NCBI RefSeq assembly: GCF_014483895.1 | Contig: NZ_CP059987.1 | Span: forward strand, 1,860,001-1,924,000 | Origin: Protaetiibacter sp. SSC-01 | Lineage (GTDB): Bacteria; Actinomycetota; Actinomycetes; Actinomycetales; Microbacteriaceae | Reading direction: 5' to 3' | DNA length: 64,000 bases | Shown here: positions 26,079 through 33,419 of the stretch, one piece after another | Layout: each line of letters begins with the position of its first letter | How positions within the stretch are numbered: the first letter of the stretch is position 1 | Notes under the pieces: generated by a model | Told to the model about the DNA's origin: nothing | Seen by the model: only the letters and a program-made list of their open reading frames with translations | The model's database searches: none | Translations under genes and position numbers: made by a program

Positions 26079-26852
26079 TCAGGCGAGTTCGAGCACGGCG
26101 CGGGCAGCCTCGCCGAGCGCCGCTCCGTAGGCGGGGCCGTGCCCCGCGGCGTGAACCGCGAGCGGATGCAGCTGGTGCAGCGGGATGCGCTCACGCCACG
26201 CCGCGCGCAGCGGGCGCTCCCGCTCGTAGCCGTCCGCGATGTCGTCGAAGTACGGAACGCCGAAGAGGGCGAGCATCGCGAGATCGGTCTCACGGTGCCC
26301 GCCGTGTGCGGCCGGGTCGATGAGCACGGCACCCTGCTCCGTCCACAGCACGTTGCCGTTCCAGAGGTCGCCGTGGATGCGCGCAGGCGGCTCGCCGTCG
26401 TCGAGCGCACCGGTGCGGATGAGCGCGCAGGCCGCGCGGGCGTCGCGCTCGTCGCGCGGGTCGAGGCTGCCCGCGCGCACCGCGACGTCGAGGTACGGCT
26501 CGACGCGGTCGCGGGCGTAGAACAGGCCCCAGGAGTCGGTCGCGGGACCGACAGGCAGTTCGCGGCGGCCGATGAAGATCGGGCCGTGCCATCCGCTCGG
26601 GCGAGCACCGAATCCGTCCGCCCCCGCCGCGTGCGTGCGGGCGAGCGCCGCACCGAACGCGGATGCCGCCTCGCGCGTCGCGCGTGCCTGCTCGACGCGC
26701 TCGAGATCGATCCAGCCCTCCCCCACGTCGGTCACGCGGACGACGCGAGCTCCGCCGTCGGCCTCCGCCTCGGCCAGCCAGCGCAGCCCCGCCGCCTCGG
26801 CCGCGAAGAACCGCGGAGGGGCATCCGCGCGGTGCTTGCGGAAGGAGTTCAT
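26079..26852 (-). CDS. fructosamine kinase family protein
   Basis: The 257-residue protein has the small-molecule kinase fold of fructosamine-3-kinase and aminoglycoside phosphotransferases. The catalytic loop is IHGDLWNGNVLW (about residue 172), followed by the metal-binding segment IDPAAHGGHRETDLAM. The family phosphorylates sugar-lysine adducts for deglycation repair. Substrate identity is inferred from the family and not shown. It lies 16 bp after the tandem-paralogue pair at 26869-28086, all in one direction. Confidence 0.88.
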   Translation of the reverse strand: MNSFRKHRADAPPRFFAAEAAGLRWLAEAEADGGARVVRVTDVGEGWIDLERVEQARATREAASAFGAALARTHAAGADGFGARPSGWHGPIFIGRRELPVGPATDSWGLFYARDRVEPYLDVAVRAGSLDPRDERDARAACALIRTGALDDGEPPARIHGDLWNGNVLWTEQGAVLIDPAAHGGHRETDLAMLALFGVPYFDDIADGYERERPLRAAWRERIPLHQLHPLAVHAAGHGPAYGAALGEAARAVLELA

Positions 26853-26868
26853 GGTCGCCGCCACCGCC

Positions 26869-27462
26869 TCACAACGCGTAGGGCTGGGACCCGACGCCGC
26901 ACTCCCGGCGAGCGGCGAGCACGTCGTCGAGCTCGGCGTCGCCGAGGCTGTAGTAGCTGTACCAGGGTGCCTGCTCCTCGTCGAGGTAGGCGTCGGGCCC
27001 CACCATGTAGCCCGGGTCTGCGGCGTGTCCGACGATGCACGGGATGAGCCACCGGGCAGCGACGTCGTACGCGAGGAGCCGCTCGGCGGGGCCGTCGATG
27101 CGCCGGGCGTCGTAGTCGTAGAGCTTCTGCCGGATGGCATAGCGCGAGAGGCACTGGTTGACCCCGTCGACGTAGGCGCGATCCTCCTCGGGGAGCGGGC
27201 TCGTCCCGATCGCCTCGACGTGAAGCGAGCCGTCGGCGTAGCTCACCGACCAGGCGCTGATCGACCGTGTCCACTGCTCGTCCGGCGGGTTGCAGTGCTC
27301 GAACACCGCCCACGCGACGTCCTCCGGCACGAGGTCCGAGTCGCGCGCGGGATGAGGCGCGGGGCGGGCGCCGTTCCCGGCGAGGAACGCCGCCCCACCG
27401 GCGATCGCCCCCACGACGAGCACGGCGCCTGCCCACATCGTGATCCGCTCGGTGCGCCGCAT
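26869..27462 (-). CDS. exported/anchored protein of unknown function, tandem paralogue A
   Basis: The 197-residue product starts MRRTERITMWAGAVLVV, a basic N-terminus and one hydrophobic helix that should anchor or export it; there is no lipobox. The rest is a soluble domain that resembles the next gene throughout: VAWAVFEHC, a central VNQCLSRY, PAERLLAYDVAARWLIPCIVGH, and a C-terminal LDDVLAARRECG. Four cysteines are in the same places as in the paralogue, so two disulfides outside the cell are likely. I do not recognise the family. A gene duplication explains the pair. Confidence 0.78.
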   Translation of the reverse strand: MRRTERITMWAGAVLVVGAIAGGAAFLAGNGARPAPHPARDSDLVPEDVAWAVFEHCNPPDEQWTRSISAWSVSYADGSLHVEAIGTSPLPEEDRAYVDGVNQCLSRYAIRQKLYDYDARRIDGPAERLLAYDVAARWLIPCIVGHAADPGYMVGPDAYLDEEQAPWYSYYSLGDAELDDVLAARRECGVGSQPYAL

Positions 27463-27486
27463 CCCGCCATTCTGCCGGGCGGCGCC

Positions 27487-28086
27487 TCAGAGAAGTCGAT
27501 ATGGCTGCGTCGGCGGGCCGCAGTCGCGGCGCGCATCGAGCAGGTCCTCGAAGTCGACCGCGCGGTTCAGATAGAGGTCGAACCATGTCGCGCGCCGAGC
27601 GTCGAGGTAGTCGCGCACGCCCGGCACGACGTCGGGCAGAGCGTCGTGCCCCTCGATGCACGGCAGGAGCCAGCGGGTCGCGACGTCGTACGCGAGGAGC
27701 CGCTCGGCGGGCGACTCGATGATCGGCTGGTACGCGAAGCCGACCGTCGCCGGGTCGCCGATGCGGTAGTCGTCGAGGCACCCGTTCACCTCGCGCTCGT
27801 AGGCGTCGACCGCGTCCGCGGGCGACTCCGACTCGGACACGTCGACGCTCAGCAGCCCGTCCTGGAGGTCGATCGACCACGCGCCGAGGATGTTGTGGCG
27901 CCCGTCGGCGGGGCGGCTGCAGAGCTCGAAAACCGCCCATGCGAGATCGGCTGGCACGGAGCCCGACGGCTCGCGAGCGGGGAGCGGTCGGGCTCCGTTG
28001 GACACGAGAACGGCCGCCGCGGTGACGGATGCCGAGGCCACGAGCGCGGCTCCGCACCACATCGTGAGGCGCTCGCTCCGTCGCAT
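27487..28086 (-). CDS. exported/anchored protein of unknown function, tandem paralogue B
   Basis: The 199-residue product is the sister of the downstream gene at 26869-27462. It begins MRRSERLTMWCGAALVASAS (single N-terminal helix) and keeps the same cysteine positions (FELC, VNGC, LLPCIEGH, ARRDCG) and the SPAERLLAYDVATRWLLPC block. It has one extra Cys in the membrane segment. The pair is 24 bp apart and probably shares one transcript with the fructosamine-kinase-like gene. The soluble parts are divergent elsewhere, so the duplication is not recent. Confidence 0.78.
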   Translation of the reverse strand: MRRSERLTMWCGAALVASASVTAAAVLVSNGARPLPAREPSGSVPADLAWAVFELCSRPADGRHNILGAWSIDLQDGLLSVDVSESESPADAVDAYEREVNGCLDDYRIGDPATVGFAYQPIIESPAERLLAYDVATRWLLPCIEGHDALPDVVPGVRDYLDARRATWFDLYLNRAVDFEDLLDARRDCGPPTQPYRLL

Positions 28087-28136
28087 GCCGCCATTCTGCC
28101 TGTCGCCCGCGGGAAACCCGGGCCTATGCTGGCGGG

Positions 28137-28319
28137 ATGAGTTCCGACGAGAAGCCCGGCGCCGCATCCGAGGACATGAAGGCGAAGTTCCGCGAGGCCC
28201 TCGAGCGCAAGAAGCAGCAGTCGCACGATCGCCCCGCGCACCTCGACGGCGAGAGCGCCGTCCACGAGGCGCACTCGCGTGCGGGCGGCAAGCGGGAGTT
28301 CCGCCGCAAGTCCGGCTGA
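28137..28319 (+). CDS. DUF5302 small basic protein
   Basis: The 60-residue product matches DUF5302: an acidic start, the helix EDMKAKFREALERKKQQS, a His-Gly-Glu spacer, and the C-terminal GGKREFRRKSG. The family is short, charged and confined to actinobacteria, with no known function. The ATG lies 50 bp from the divergent start of paralogue B. The small size and conserved ends make this a genuine gene and not a chance open frame. Confidence 0.88.
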   Translation: MSSDEKPGAASEDMKAKFREALERKKQQSHDRPAHLDGESAVHEAHSRAGGKREFRRKSG

Positions 28320-28334
28320 ACCCCCGCCACGCGA

Positions 28335-28976
28335 CTACTCCCCCGCGAGGCCGCCCAGCAGGTGGCCGAACGAGCGACCCTCGCCCAGGAACGCCTCGGG
28401 CGAGAACGGGTCGACGACCGTGCGCTCGTCGCGCCGCGCGATCGCCTCGGCGAGTTCGCGCGCGCCGCGCTCGATGCGGGAGGCGAGCGGCTTCACGTCG
28501 TCGGCCTGCGCACCCCAGTCGCTCGAGGCCGCGAAGACGCCCGTCGAGACCGGCTCGGCGTGCAGGTAGGCGAAGAGCGGGCGGATCGCGTAGTCGATCG
28601 CGAGCGAGTGGCGCGCGGTGCCGGCGTTCGCACCGAGCAGCACCGGCATCCCCGCGAGCGCGTCGGGGTCGATCACGTCGATGAACGACTTGAACAGGCC
28701 CGAGTAGCTCGTCGAGAAGATCGGCGTGACGGCGATGAGGCCGTCGGCCGATACGACGCGGTTGATGGCGTCCTCGAGGGCGGGCGGGGCGAAGCCCGCG
28801 AGCAGGTTGTTCGTGATGTCGTGCGCGAGCTCGCGGAGTTCGATCATGTCGATCTCGGCGTCGATGCCCCGCGCGGCCAGCTCGGCGACCGTCGCCTGGG
28901 CGAGGCGGTCGGCGAGCATGCGCGTCGACGAGGGGTTCGAGAGGCCGGCGCTGACGACGGCGATGCGGCGTGTCAT
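28335..28976 (-). CDS. CE1759-type NADPH-dependent FMN reductase
   Basis: The 213-residue flavodoxin-fold protein has the N-terminal phosphate loop VVSAGLSNPSSTRMLADRLA (residues 7-26) and VTPIFSTSYSGLFKSFIDVID, which binds FMN. It overlaps the upstream flavin-dependent monooxygenase gene by 4 bp, so it most probably supplies that enzyme with reduced FMN. The pair is conserved in actinobacteria (the CE1758/CE1759 pair of corynebacteria). The physiological substrate is not known. Confidence 0.9.
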   Translation of the reverse strand: MTRRIAVVSAGLSNPSSTRMLADRLAQATVAELAARGIDAEIDMIELRELAHDITNNLLAGFAPPALEDAINRVVSADGLIAVTPIFSTSYSGLFKSFIDVIDPDALAGMPVLLGANAGTARHSLAIDYAIRPLFAYLHAEPVSTGVFAASSDWGAQADDVKPLASRIERGARELAEAIARRDERTVVDPFSPEAFLGEGRSFGHLLGGLAGE

Positions 28977-30241
28977 CGTGCCACCTCCTTCTGGGTAGCG
29001 GCGGGCTTCCGGGTCGCGGCGGGGCCGAAGGCCGAGCCGGTGGAGGCCGCGGGAGCCGCGACCGGGGCGGACACCGGGGTGTCCTGGTAGGGCCCGCCCA
29101 CGGTGAGGTTGTTGCCGCCGGCGGATGTCGGACGCGCCTGGCGCGAGGGGCCGTCGCCGTACACGGCCGCGACGCGCGCGGTGTGCGTGGGCGCATCCGG
29201 CACCTCGGCGGGACGGTTCTGCGCGAGCTCCTTGCGGAGCACCGGCACGACCTCGCCGCCGAGCAGGTCGAGCTGCTCGAGCACCGTCTTGAGCGGGAGG
29301 CCCGCGTGGTCGAGCAGGAACAGCTGACGCTGGTAGTCGCCGAAGTGGTCGCGCATGGCGGCGTAGCGGTCGATCACCTGCTGGGGCGAGCCGACCGTGA
29401 GCGGCGTGAGCTCCTGGAACTCCTCGAGCGACGGGCCGTGACCGTAGACGGGCGCGTTGTCGAAGTACGGACGGAACTGCCGCACGGCATCCTGCGAGTT
29501 CTTGGCCATGAACGCCTGGCCGCCGAGCCCGACGATCGCCTGCTCGGGCGTGCCGTGCCCGTAGTGGGCGTAGCGCTGACGGTAGAGCGTGATGAGGCGC
29601 TGGTAGTGCTCCTTGGGCCAGAAGATGTTGTTCGCGAAGAAGCCGTCGCCGTAGTACGCGGCCTGCTCGGCGATCTCAGGCGTGCGGATGCTGCCATGCC
29701 ACACGAACGGCGGCACGCCGTCGAGGGGGCGCGGCGTCGAGGTGAAGCCCTGCAGCGGGGTGCGGAACTTGCCCTCCCAGTCGACGACGTCGTTCTCCCA
29801 CAGTTCGCGCAGGAGCGCGTAGTTCTCGATCGCGAGCGGGAGCCCCTGGCGGATGTCCTGGCCGAACCACGGGTAGACGGGCCCCGTGTTGCCGCGGCCC
29901 ATCACGAGGTCGACGCGGCCGCCCGTGAGGTGCTGCAGCATCGCGTAATCCTCTGCGATCTTCACGGGGTCGTTCGTCGTGATGAGGGTCGTCGCGGTCG
30001 AGAGGATGAGGCGCGAGGTGCTCGCGCCGATGTAGGCGAGCGTCGTGGTCGGCGAGCTCGAGAAGAACGGCGGGTTGTGGTGCTCGCCGAGGGCGAAGAC
30101 GTCGAGACCCACCTCCTCCGCGTGCTTCGCGATCGCGACGATGTCGCTGATGCGCTGCGCCTCGCTCGGCGTCTCGCCGGTCGTGGGGTCGCGCGTGATG
30201 TCGCTCACGCTGAAGATGCCGAACTGCATCTGGCCGCTCAT
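28973..30241 (-). CDS. LLM class flavin-dependent monooxygenase (CE1758-type)
   Basis: The 422-residue protein is a bacterial-luciferase-like enzyme; the barrel core is seen in FALGEHHNPPFFSSSPTTTLAYIGASTSRLILSTATTL and in GRVDLVMGRGNTGPVYPWFG. The last 70 residues (after about 350) are a Pro/Ala/Thr-rich, low-complexity extension absent from typical LLM proteins. It is the first gene of the pair with its FMN reductase. A 24-bp palindrome sits 20 bp upstream of the start, in the promoter zone, suggesting a repressor controls the pair. Confidence 0.9.
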   Translation of the reverse strand: MSGQMQFGIFSVSDITRDPTTGETPSEAQRISDIVAIAKHAEEVGLDVFALGEHHNPPFFSSSPTTTLAYIGASTSRLILSTATTLITTNDPVKIAEDYAMLQHLTGGRVDLVMGRGNTGPVYPWFGQDIRQGLPLAIENYALLRELWENDVVDWEGKFRTPLQGFTSTPRPLDGVPPFVWHGSIRTPEIAEQAAYYGDGFFANNIFWPKEHYQRLITLYRQRYAHYGHGTPEQAIVGLGGQAFMAKNSQDAVRQFRPYFDNAPVYGHGPSLEEFQELTPLTVGSPQQVIDRYAAMRDHFGDYQRQLFLLDHAGLPLKTVLEQLDLLGGEVVPVLRKELAQNRPAEVPDAPTHTARVAAVYGDGPSRQARPTSAGGNNLTVGGPYQDTPVSAPVAAPAASTGSAFGPAATRKPAATQKEVAR

Positions 30242-30261
30242 GGCAGGTTTCCGTTCCTCGA

Positions 30262-30285
30262 ATATCTATGCGTTTGCATCGATAT
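30262..30285. promoter_or_regulatory. 24-bp AT-rich palindrome in the LLM/FMN-reductase promoter
   Basis: ATATC-T-ATGC (30262-30271) and GCAT-C-GATAT (30276-30285) form an inverted repeat around GTTT, with one mismatched pair. The AT-richness stands out in this GC-rich DNA. It lies 20 bp upstream of the LLM start codon, where a bound repressor would block RNA polymerase. The form suits MarR-like or similar dimeric regulators; no regulator gene is adjacent. Confidence 0.6.
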
Positions 30286-30360
30286 CGCATGAAACCGGGA
30301 GCTGCCCGCAGGTATTCCCGCGAGCCAGCGCGGCATCCGCCCCTCCCCTAGCCTGGGACG

Positions 30361-30741
30361 ATGGCGACCGTCGAACTCACCCGAGACACCTTCGAGAGCA
30401 CCGTGCTGGATGGCGACATCGTGCTCGTCGACTTCTGGGCCGCGTGGTGCGGCCCGTGCCAGGCCTTCGGCCCGGTCTTCGAGGCGTCGAGCGACAAGCA
30501 CCCCGACATCACGTTCGCGAAGGTCGACACGGATGCCGAGCAGGAGCTCTCGGGCGCGCTCAACATCCGCTCGATCCCGACGCTCATGGCGTTCCGCGAC
30601 GGCATCGGTGTCTTCGCCCAGGCGGGCGCGCTGCCGGGCCACGTGCTCGAGGACCTCATCTCGCAGATCCGCGCGCTCGACATGGACGAGGTGCGCGCGA
30701 AGATCGCCGAGGCCGAGGCGGCCGAGCCGTCCGCTACTTGA
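30361..30741 (+). CDS. trxA: thioredoxin
   Basis: The 126-residue thioredoxin has the active site WCGPC (residues 29-33) and the cis-Pro loop SIPTLMAF. It reduces cytosolic disulfides with NADPH and thioredoxin reductase. The C-terminal 15 residues are an acidic Ala/Glu-rich extension beyond the normal 105-110 residue length. It is divergent from the LLM gene and overlaps the convergent downstream gene by 8 bp at its 3' end. Confidence 0.94.
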   Translation: MATVELTRDTFESTVLDGDIVLVDFWAAWCGPCQAFGPVFEASSDKHPDITFAKVDTDAEQELSGALNIRSIPTLMAFRDGIGVFAQAGALPGHVLEDLISQIRALDMDEVRAKIAEAEAAEPSAT

Positions 30742-31162
30742 GCGCCCCCATCAGCAGCACCACGCGGTAGCCCTCGCGACGCTTGTCGATCCGCACCGGG
30801 ATGCGCGCCTTGAGCCCCTTGTCGTCGAGGCGTCGCAGGTTCTCGTCGACGACCGACTCGAGGCCGCGCGGCACCATGCCGACGGGACCGCTCACGCGAC
30901 GCCCCGTGAAGAGGCGCACCTCGATGGGCGCGTCCTGGCCCTCGGCCTGGACCGTGCGCGGCGAGATCGCGGTCTCGAAGTTCGACTCACCCGACTCGGC
31001 GAGCTCGCGCAGCTCCTCCTGGTACGGGTCGGAGTTCGCGAGCACGATCGTCACGCGCTTGTTACGCGGCGTCAGGTTGTAGACGTAGTCGTCGAAGCTG
31101 CCGAAGCCGCGATCCTCACGGGGGAGGCTCGTGTCGACTCCGCGACGGCGGAAGAGTCCCAT
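30734..31162 (-). CDS. conserved hypothetical protein
   Basis: The 142-residue product is basic at the N-terminus (MGLFRRRGVD), then has an alternating beta/alpha pattern: KRVTIVLANSDPYQEELRELAESGESNFETAIS, IEVRLFTGRRVSGPVGMVPRGLESVVDENLRRL, and IPVRIDKRREGYRVVLLMG at the end. It has no membrane segments and no catalytic motif I know. HIRAN-like or other small beta-barrel folds are possible from the RLFTGRRVSGPVGMVPRG stretch, but this is only a resemblance. It is convergent with trxA, overlapping by 8 bp. Confidence 0.75.
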   Translation of the reverse strand: MGLFRRRGVDTSLPREDRGFGSFDDYVYNLTPRNKRVTIVLANSDPYQEELRELAESGESNFETAISPRTVQAEGQDAPIEVRLFTGRRVSGPVGMVPRGLESVVDENLRRLDDKGLKARIPVRIDKRREGYRVVLLMGALK

Positions 31163-31191
31163 GGGGCGATCCTACGGGCGGTTCGTGGCGG

Positions 31192-31314
31192 TCAGCGCCC
31201 CGACGGACCGGTGCCCGCCAGCTCGCGTCCGGGAGCGGGCACCGCCGCCTCCTCGGCGGCGCGGCAGCACACGGCGCACACCGCCGCGATCAGCCCATGC
31301 CGGCATTCATCCAT
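31192..31314 (-). CDS. putative 40-residue Cys/His microprotein
   Basis: A short frame starts ATG GAT GAA TGC and encodes MDECRHGLIAAVCAVCCRAA, followed by 20 residues that are Pro/Gly-rich. The C-x-HG...C-x2-C pattern recurs in small actinobacterial proteins thought to bind zinc. It lies between the hypothetical gene at 30734-31162 and the anchored-protein gene at 31405, in the same direction. No strong ribosome-binding site precedes it. Its 3' part contains the inverted repeat CGGTGCCCGC/GCGGGCACCG (31209-31218/31235-31244), which could be a hairpin instead. Real gene status is uncertain. Nothing else is visible in the 242-bp gap. Confidence 0.4.
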   Translation of the reverse strand: MDECRHGLIAAVCAVCCRAAEEAAVPAPGRELAGTGPSGR

Positions 31315-31404
31315 GGCAGAAAGTGTGCGCCGGGCGAACAGGTGCGACCACCCCCAGACGGGGTGCCCCGCGTGGGGGTGCGCACGGATGTTCGAGACTT
31401 GCGG

Positions 31405-32256
31405 TCAGCCCTGGGCCGCGAAGGAGGCGAGCAGCGTGTCCACGTCGCACGCGGCATCCGTCACGCACGTGAGTCGGCCGTCGACGACCGACAGCTGCAC
31501 GGGAGCGAGGCCCGGCAGCTCGACGTCCACGCCGAGCGGCAGCTCCACCTCGCGAGTCTCCGCGCCGAGCGCCTCCGTGAAGACGATGCGGCCCCGGAAG
31601 TCGGCGGAGCTCTGCAGCAGCAGTGCGAACTGGCCGTTCTCCCCCGGTGCGAGGTTGAAGACGAGCGGGTTGTCGGGCAGCGACCTGTCGGGCTGCACGT
31701 AGACGGCGCCTGTGCCGGATGCCGGGTCGAGCACGGCGGTGCGCAGCCCCGACGCGCCCGCACCCGTCATGTCGCACGTCACAGCGACGTGCGACGCGAC
31801 CGCCGTCGCCTCGCCCTCGCCGCGGAAGCCCTTGAGGCTCAGCATCGCGCCCTCGCTCGCGACGTTCGCGACCGAGACGAGGTGACGCTGCGCGAGCGGT
31901 CGGCCGTTCGCCTCGAGCCACGCGAGCTGCGATGCGTCGCATCGCGACGGCGACTCGGGGAACGACGCCCAGTCGGCGGAGATCGGCACGGCGAAAGCAG
32001 GGGCGAGCTGCGGCTCAGCCGACTCGACCGCGATGGTGAGGGAGTCGAGCGTCGTCGCGTCGCGGAAGAGCAGCGGCCATACGCCGATCACGCCCGTCAC
32101 GGCGCCGATGACGCCGACCGCAGCCGATACGAGAGCCCACGTGCGGCGCCACCAGGGTACGCCGGCGGCCGGGGACGGCGGGGCGGGAGTCGTCTCGGCG
32201 ACCTCGGGAGCCGTCTCGACGACCTCGGGAGCCACCTCGCTCGGGATGTCGCTCAC
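31405..32256 (-). CDS. membrane-anchored Cys-containing protein, tandem paralogue 2
   Basis: The 283-residue protein has a Pro/Glu-rich cytoplasmic N-terminus, one transmembrane helix (about residues 42-65, preceded by WWRRTW), and a large external domain. The external part parallels its upstream neighbour: a Cys before SQLAWLEANG (CDASQLAWL), a VTCD segment, an LVFNLAPGENGQFALLL beta stretch, and a C-terminal pair (LTCVTDAACDVDTLLASF). These positions suggest disulfides outside the cell. It overlaps the upstream gene by 4 bp. I know no function or named family. Confidence 0.78.
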   Translation of the reverse strand: MSDIPSEVAPEVVETAPEVAETTPAPPSPAAGVPWWRRTWALVSAAVGVIGAVTGVIGVWPLLFRDATTLDSLTIAVESAEPQLAPAFAVPISADWASFPESPSRCDASQLAWLEANGRPLAQRHLVSVANVASEGAMLSLKGFRGEGEATAVASHVAVTCDMTGAGASGLRTAVLDPASGTGAVYVQPDRSLPDNPLVFNLAPGENGQFALLLQSSADFRGRIVFTEALGAETREVELPLGVDVELPGLAPVQLSVVDGRLTCVTDAACDVDTLLASFAAQG

Positions 32257-33308
32257 GGCGCCGCCAGGACGGCGAGCCAGTCCGCGAGAGAGCAGACCTG
32301 ACTGCTGCTGGTGCGGTCGGCGGTGCAGCGCGTGTCCTCGGCCATCGCAGCGATGTAGAGGTACGGCAGCGGTCGCGTCACCGCGGGCGAGACGACATCC
32401 GCGGCATCCGGCGACAGGTCGATCGTCGACTTCTCGCCGCCCACGGTCACGGTCGCGACGAATCGGCCGACGAAGTCGATCGTCTGCTCGTAAACGAGGT
32501 TGAGCGTGCGCGTCTCGCCCGGCTGCACACCGAAGACGACGGGCTCGCCCGCGACAGGCGGCACCGGGTCGGACGAGAAGCAGGAGCCGATCGTGTAGCA
32601 GTCGTCGTAGACCGCGATCGGGTCGACGCCCAGTCGCAAGTGGGCGAAGATCCCGTCGTCACCGCCGCCCGAGCACGTGTAGTAGCCGACCCTCACCGTG
32701 TCGGTGGTCGGCGGCGTGAGCTGCCCCTGGGCTCGGATGTCGCTCACGACGATCTCCGAACCGCTCGTCGCGGTGTTCGTGATCGACGCGGTCACGAAGT
32801 TCGGCGGGATGACCGTGCCATGCTCCTGCAGCCACGCGAGCTGGCGGGAGTCGGTGCAGTGGCTGTCGGGGTTCTGCTGGTAACTCCAGAGCTCCTCCCA
32901 CGGCGCGTCGATCGGCACGGCGTACTCGTCGAATCCGGAGGCGAGCGAGCGGTCGACGTTGATGCCGAGGGCGTTCGTGCCGACGCCGCCCGCGATCGGC
33001 TCGAGCAGCGGGGCGGATGCCGCCCCCGCCGCACCGGACCCGTCGCCGTCGCCTTCACCCTCGCTCGCGCCCGGGCTCGTCACCGCGACGGTGTCGGTCG
33101 ACGAGGTCGTCGTCGACGCCGCGACCGCGAGCGGCACGACGATCGACACGACGCCGATGATCGTGCCGGCGATCGAACCCGCGGCGATGAGCTGAGGCTT
33201 CGTGAAGCGGCTGAGGAAGGACTTCCTCTGCGGCGACTGCGCGCTCTCCGGGTGATCCTTGGCGGCCGATGCCTCGGCGTCCGGGGTGGTCGGGGGCACG
33301 TCGGTCAC
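32253..33308 (-). CDS. membrane-anchored Cys-containing protein, tandem paralogue 1
   Basis: The 351-residue protein has a charged N-terminus, one transmembrane helix (about residues 39-62), an acidic Gly/Ser-rich linker and an external domain with the same landmarks as the next gene: CTDSRQLAWLQEHG, VGYYTCSGGGDDG, VVFGVQPGETRTLNLVY, and a final cysteine pair (DTRCTADRTSSSQVCSLADWL), plus an extra DDCYTIGSCF insertion. It begins with GTG. A channel-like gene lies 111 bp upstream in the same direction, so all three may work together. Function unknown. Confidence 0.78.
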   Translation of the reverse strand: MTDVPPTTPDAEASAAKDHPESAQSPQRKSFLSRFTKPQLIAAGSIAGTIIGVVSIVVPLAVAASTTTSSTDTVAVTSPGASEGEGDGDGSGAAGAASAPLLEPIAGGVGTNALGINVDRSLASGFDEYAVPIDAPWEELWSYQQNPDSHCTDSRQLAWLQEHGTVIPPNFVTASITNTATSGSEIVVSDIRAQGQLTPPTTDTVRVGYYTCSGGGDDGIFAHLRLGVDPIAVYDDCYTIGSCFSSDPVPPVAGEPVVFGVQPGETRTLNLVYEQTIDFVGRFVATVTVGGEKSTIDLSPDAADVVSPAVTRPLPYLYIAAMAEDTRCTADRTSSSQVCSLADWLAVLAAP

Positions 33309-33333
33309 GCGTGAGCTCCAGCGATGTCGAGTT

Positions 33334-33362
33334 GTCGATACGGGCTCCCGAACCCTATCGAC
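33334..33362. promoter_or_regulatory. palindrome upstream of the anchored-protein pair
   Basis: GTCGATA (33334-33340) and TATCGAC (33356-33362) are perfect complements around a 15-base centre that itself holds CGGG-CTC-CCG. It lies 26 bp upstream of the start codon at 33308, after the channel gene stop at 33420. It could be an operator of the downstream pair or a weak hairpin terminator for the channel gene. Confidence 0.4.
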
Positions 33363-33419
33363 GCAAGGCATCCCGGGCGCAGACCCCAACACGGGGGCAA
33401 ACGGGGCGACCGCGCGGGC

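Noticed and set aside
31209-31260. Intrinsic terminator after the anchored-protein genes
   Set aside because: The CGGTGCCCGC/GCGGGCACCG stem is upstream of other minus-strand genes and lies within the candidate microprotein; there is no T-run, so I list it only as an alternative there.
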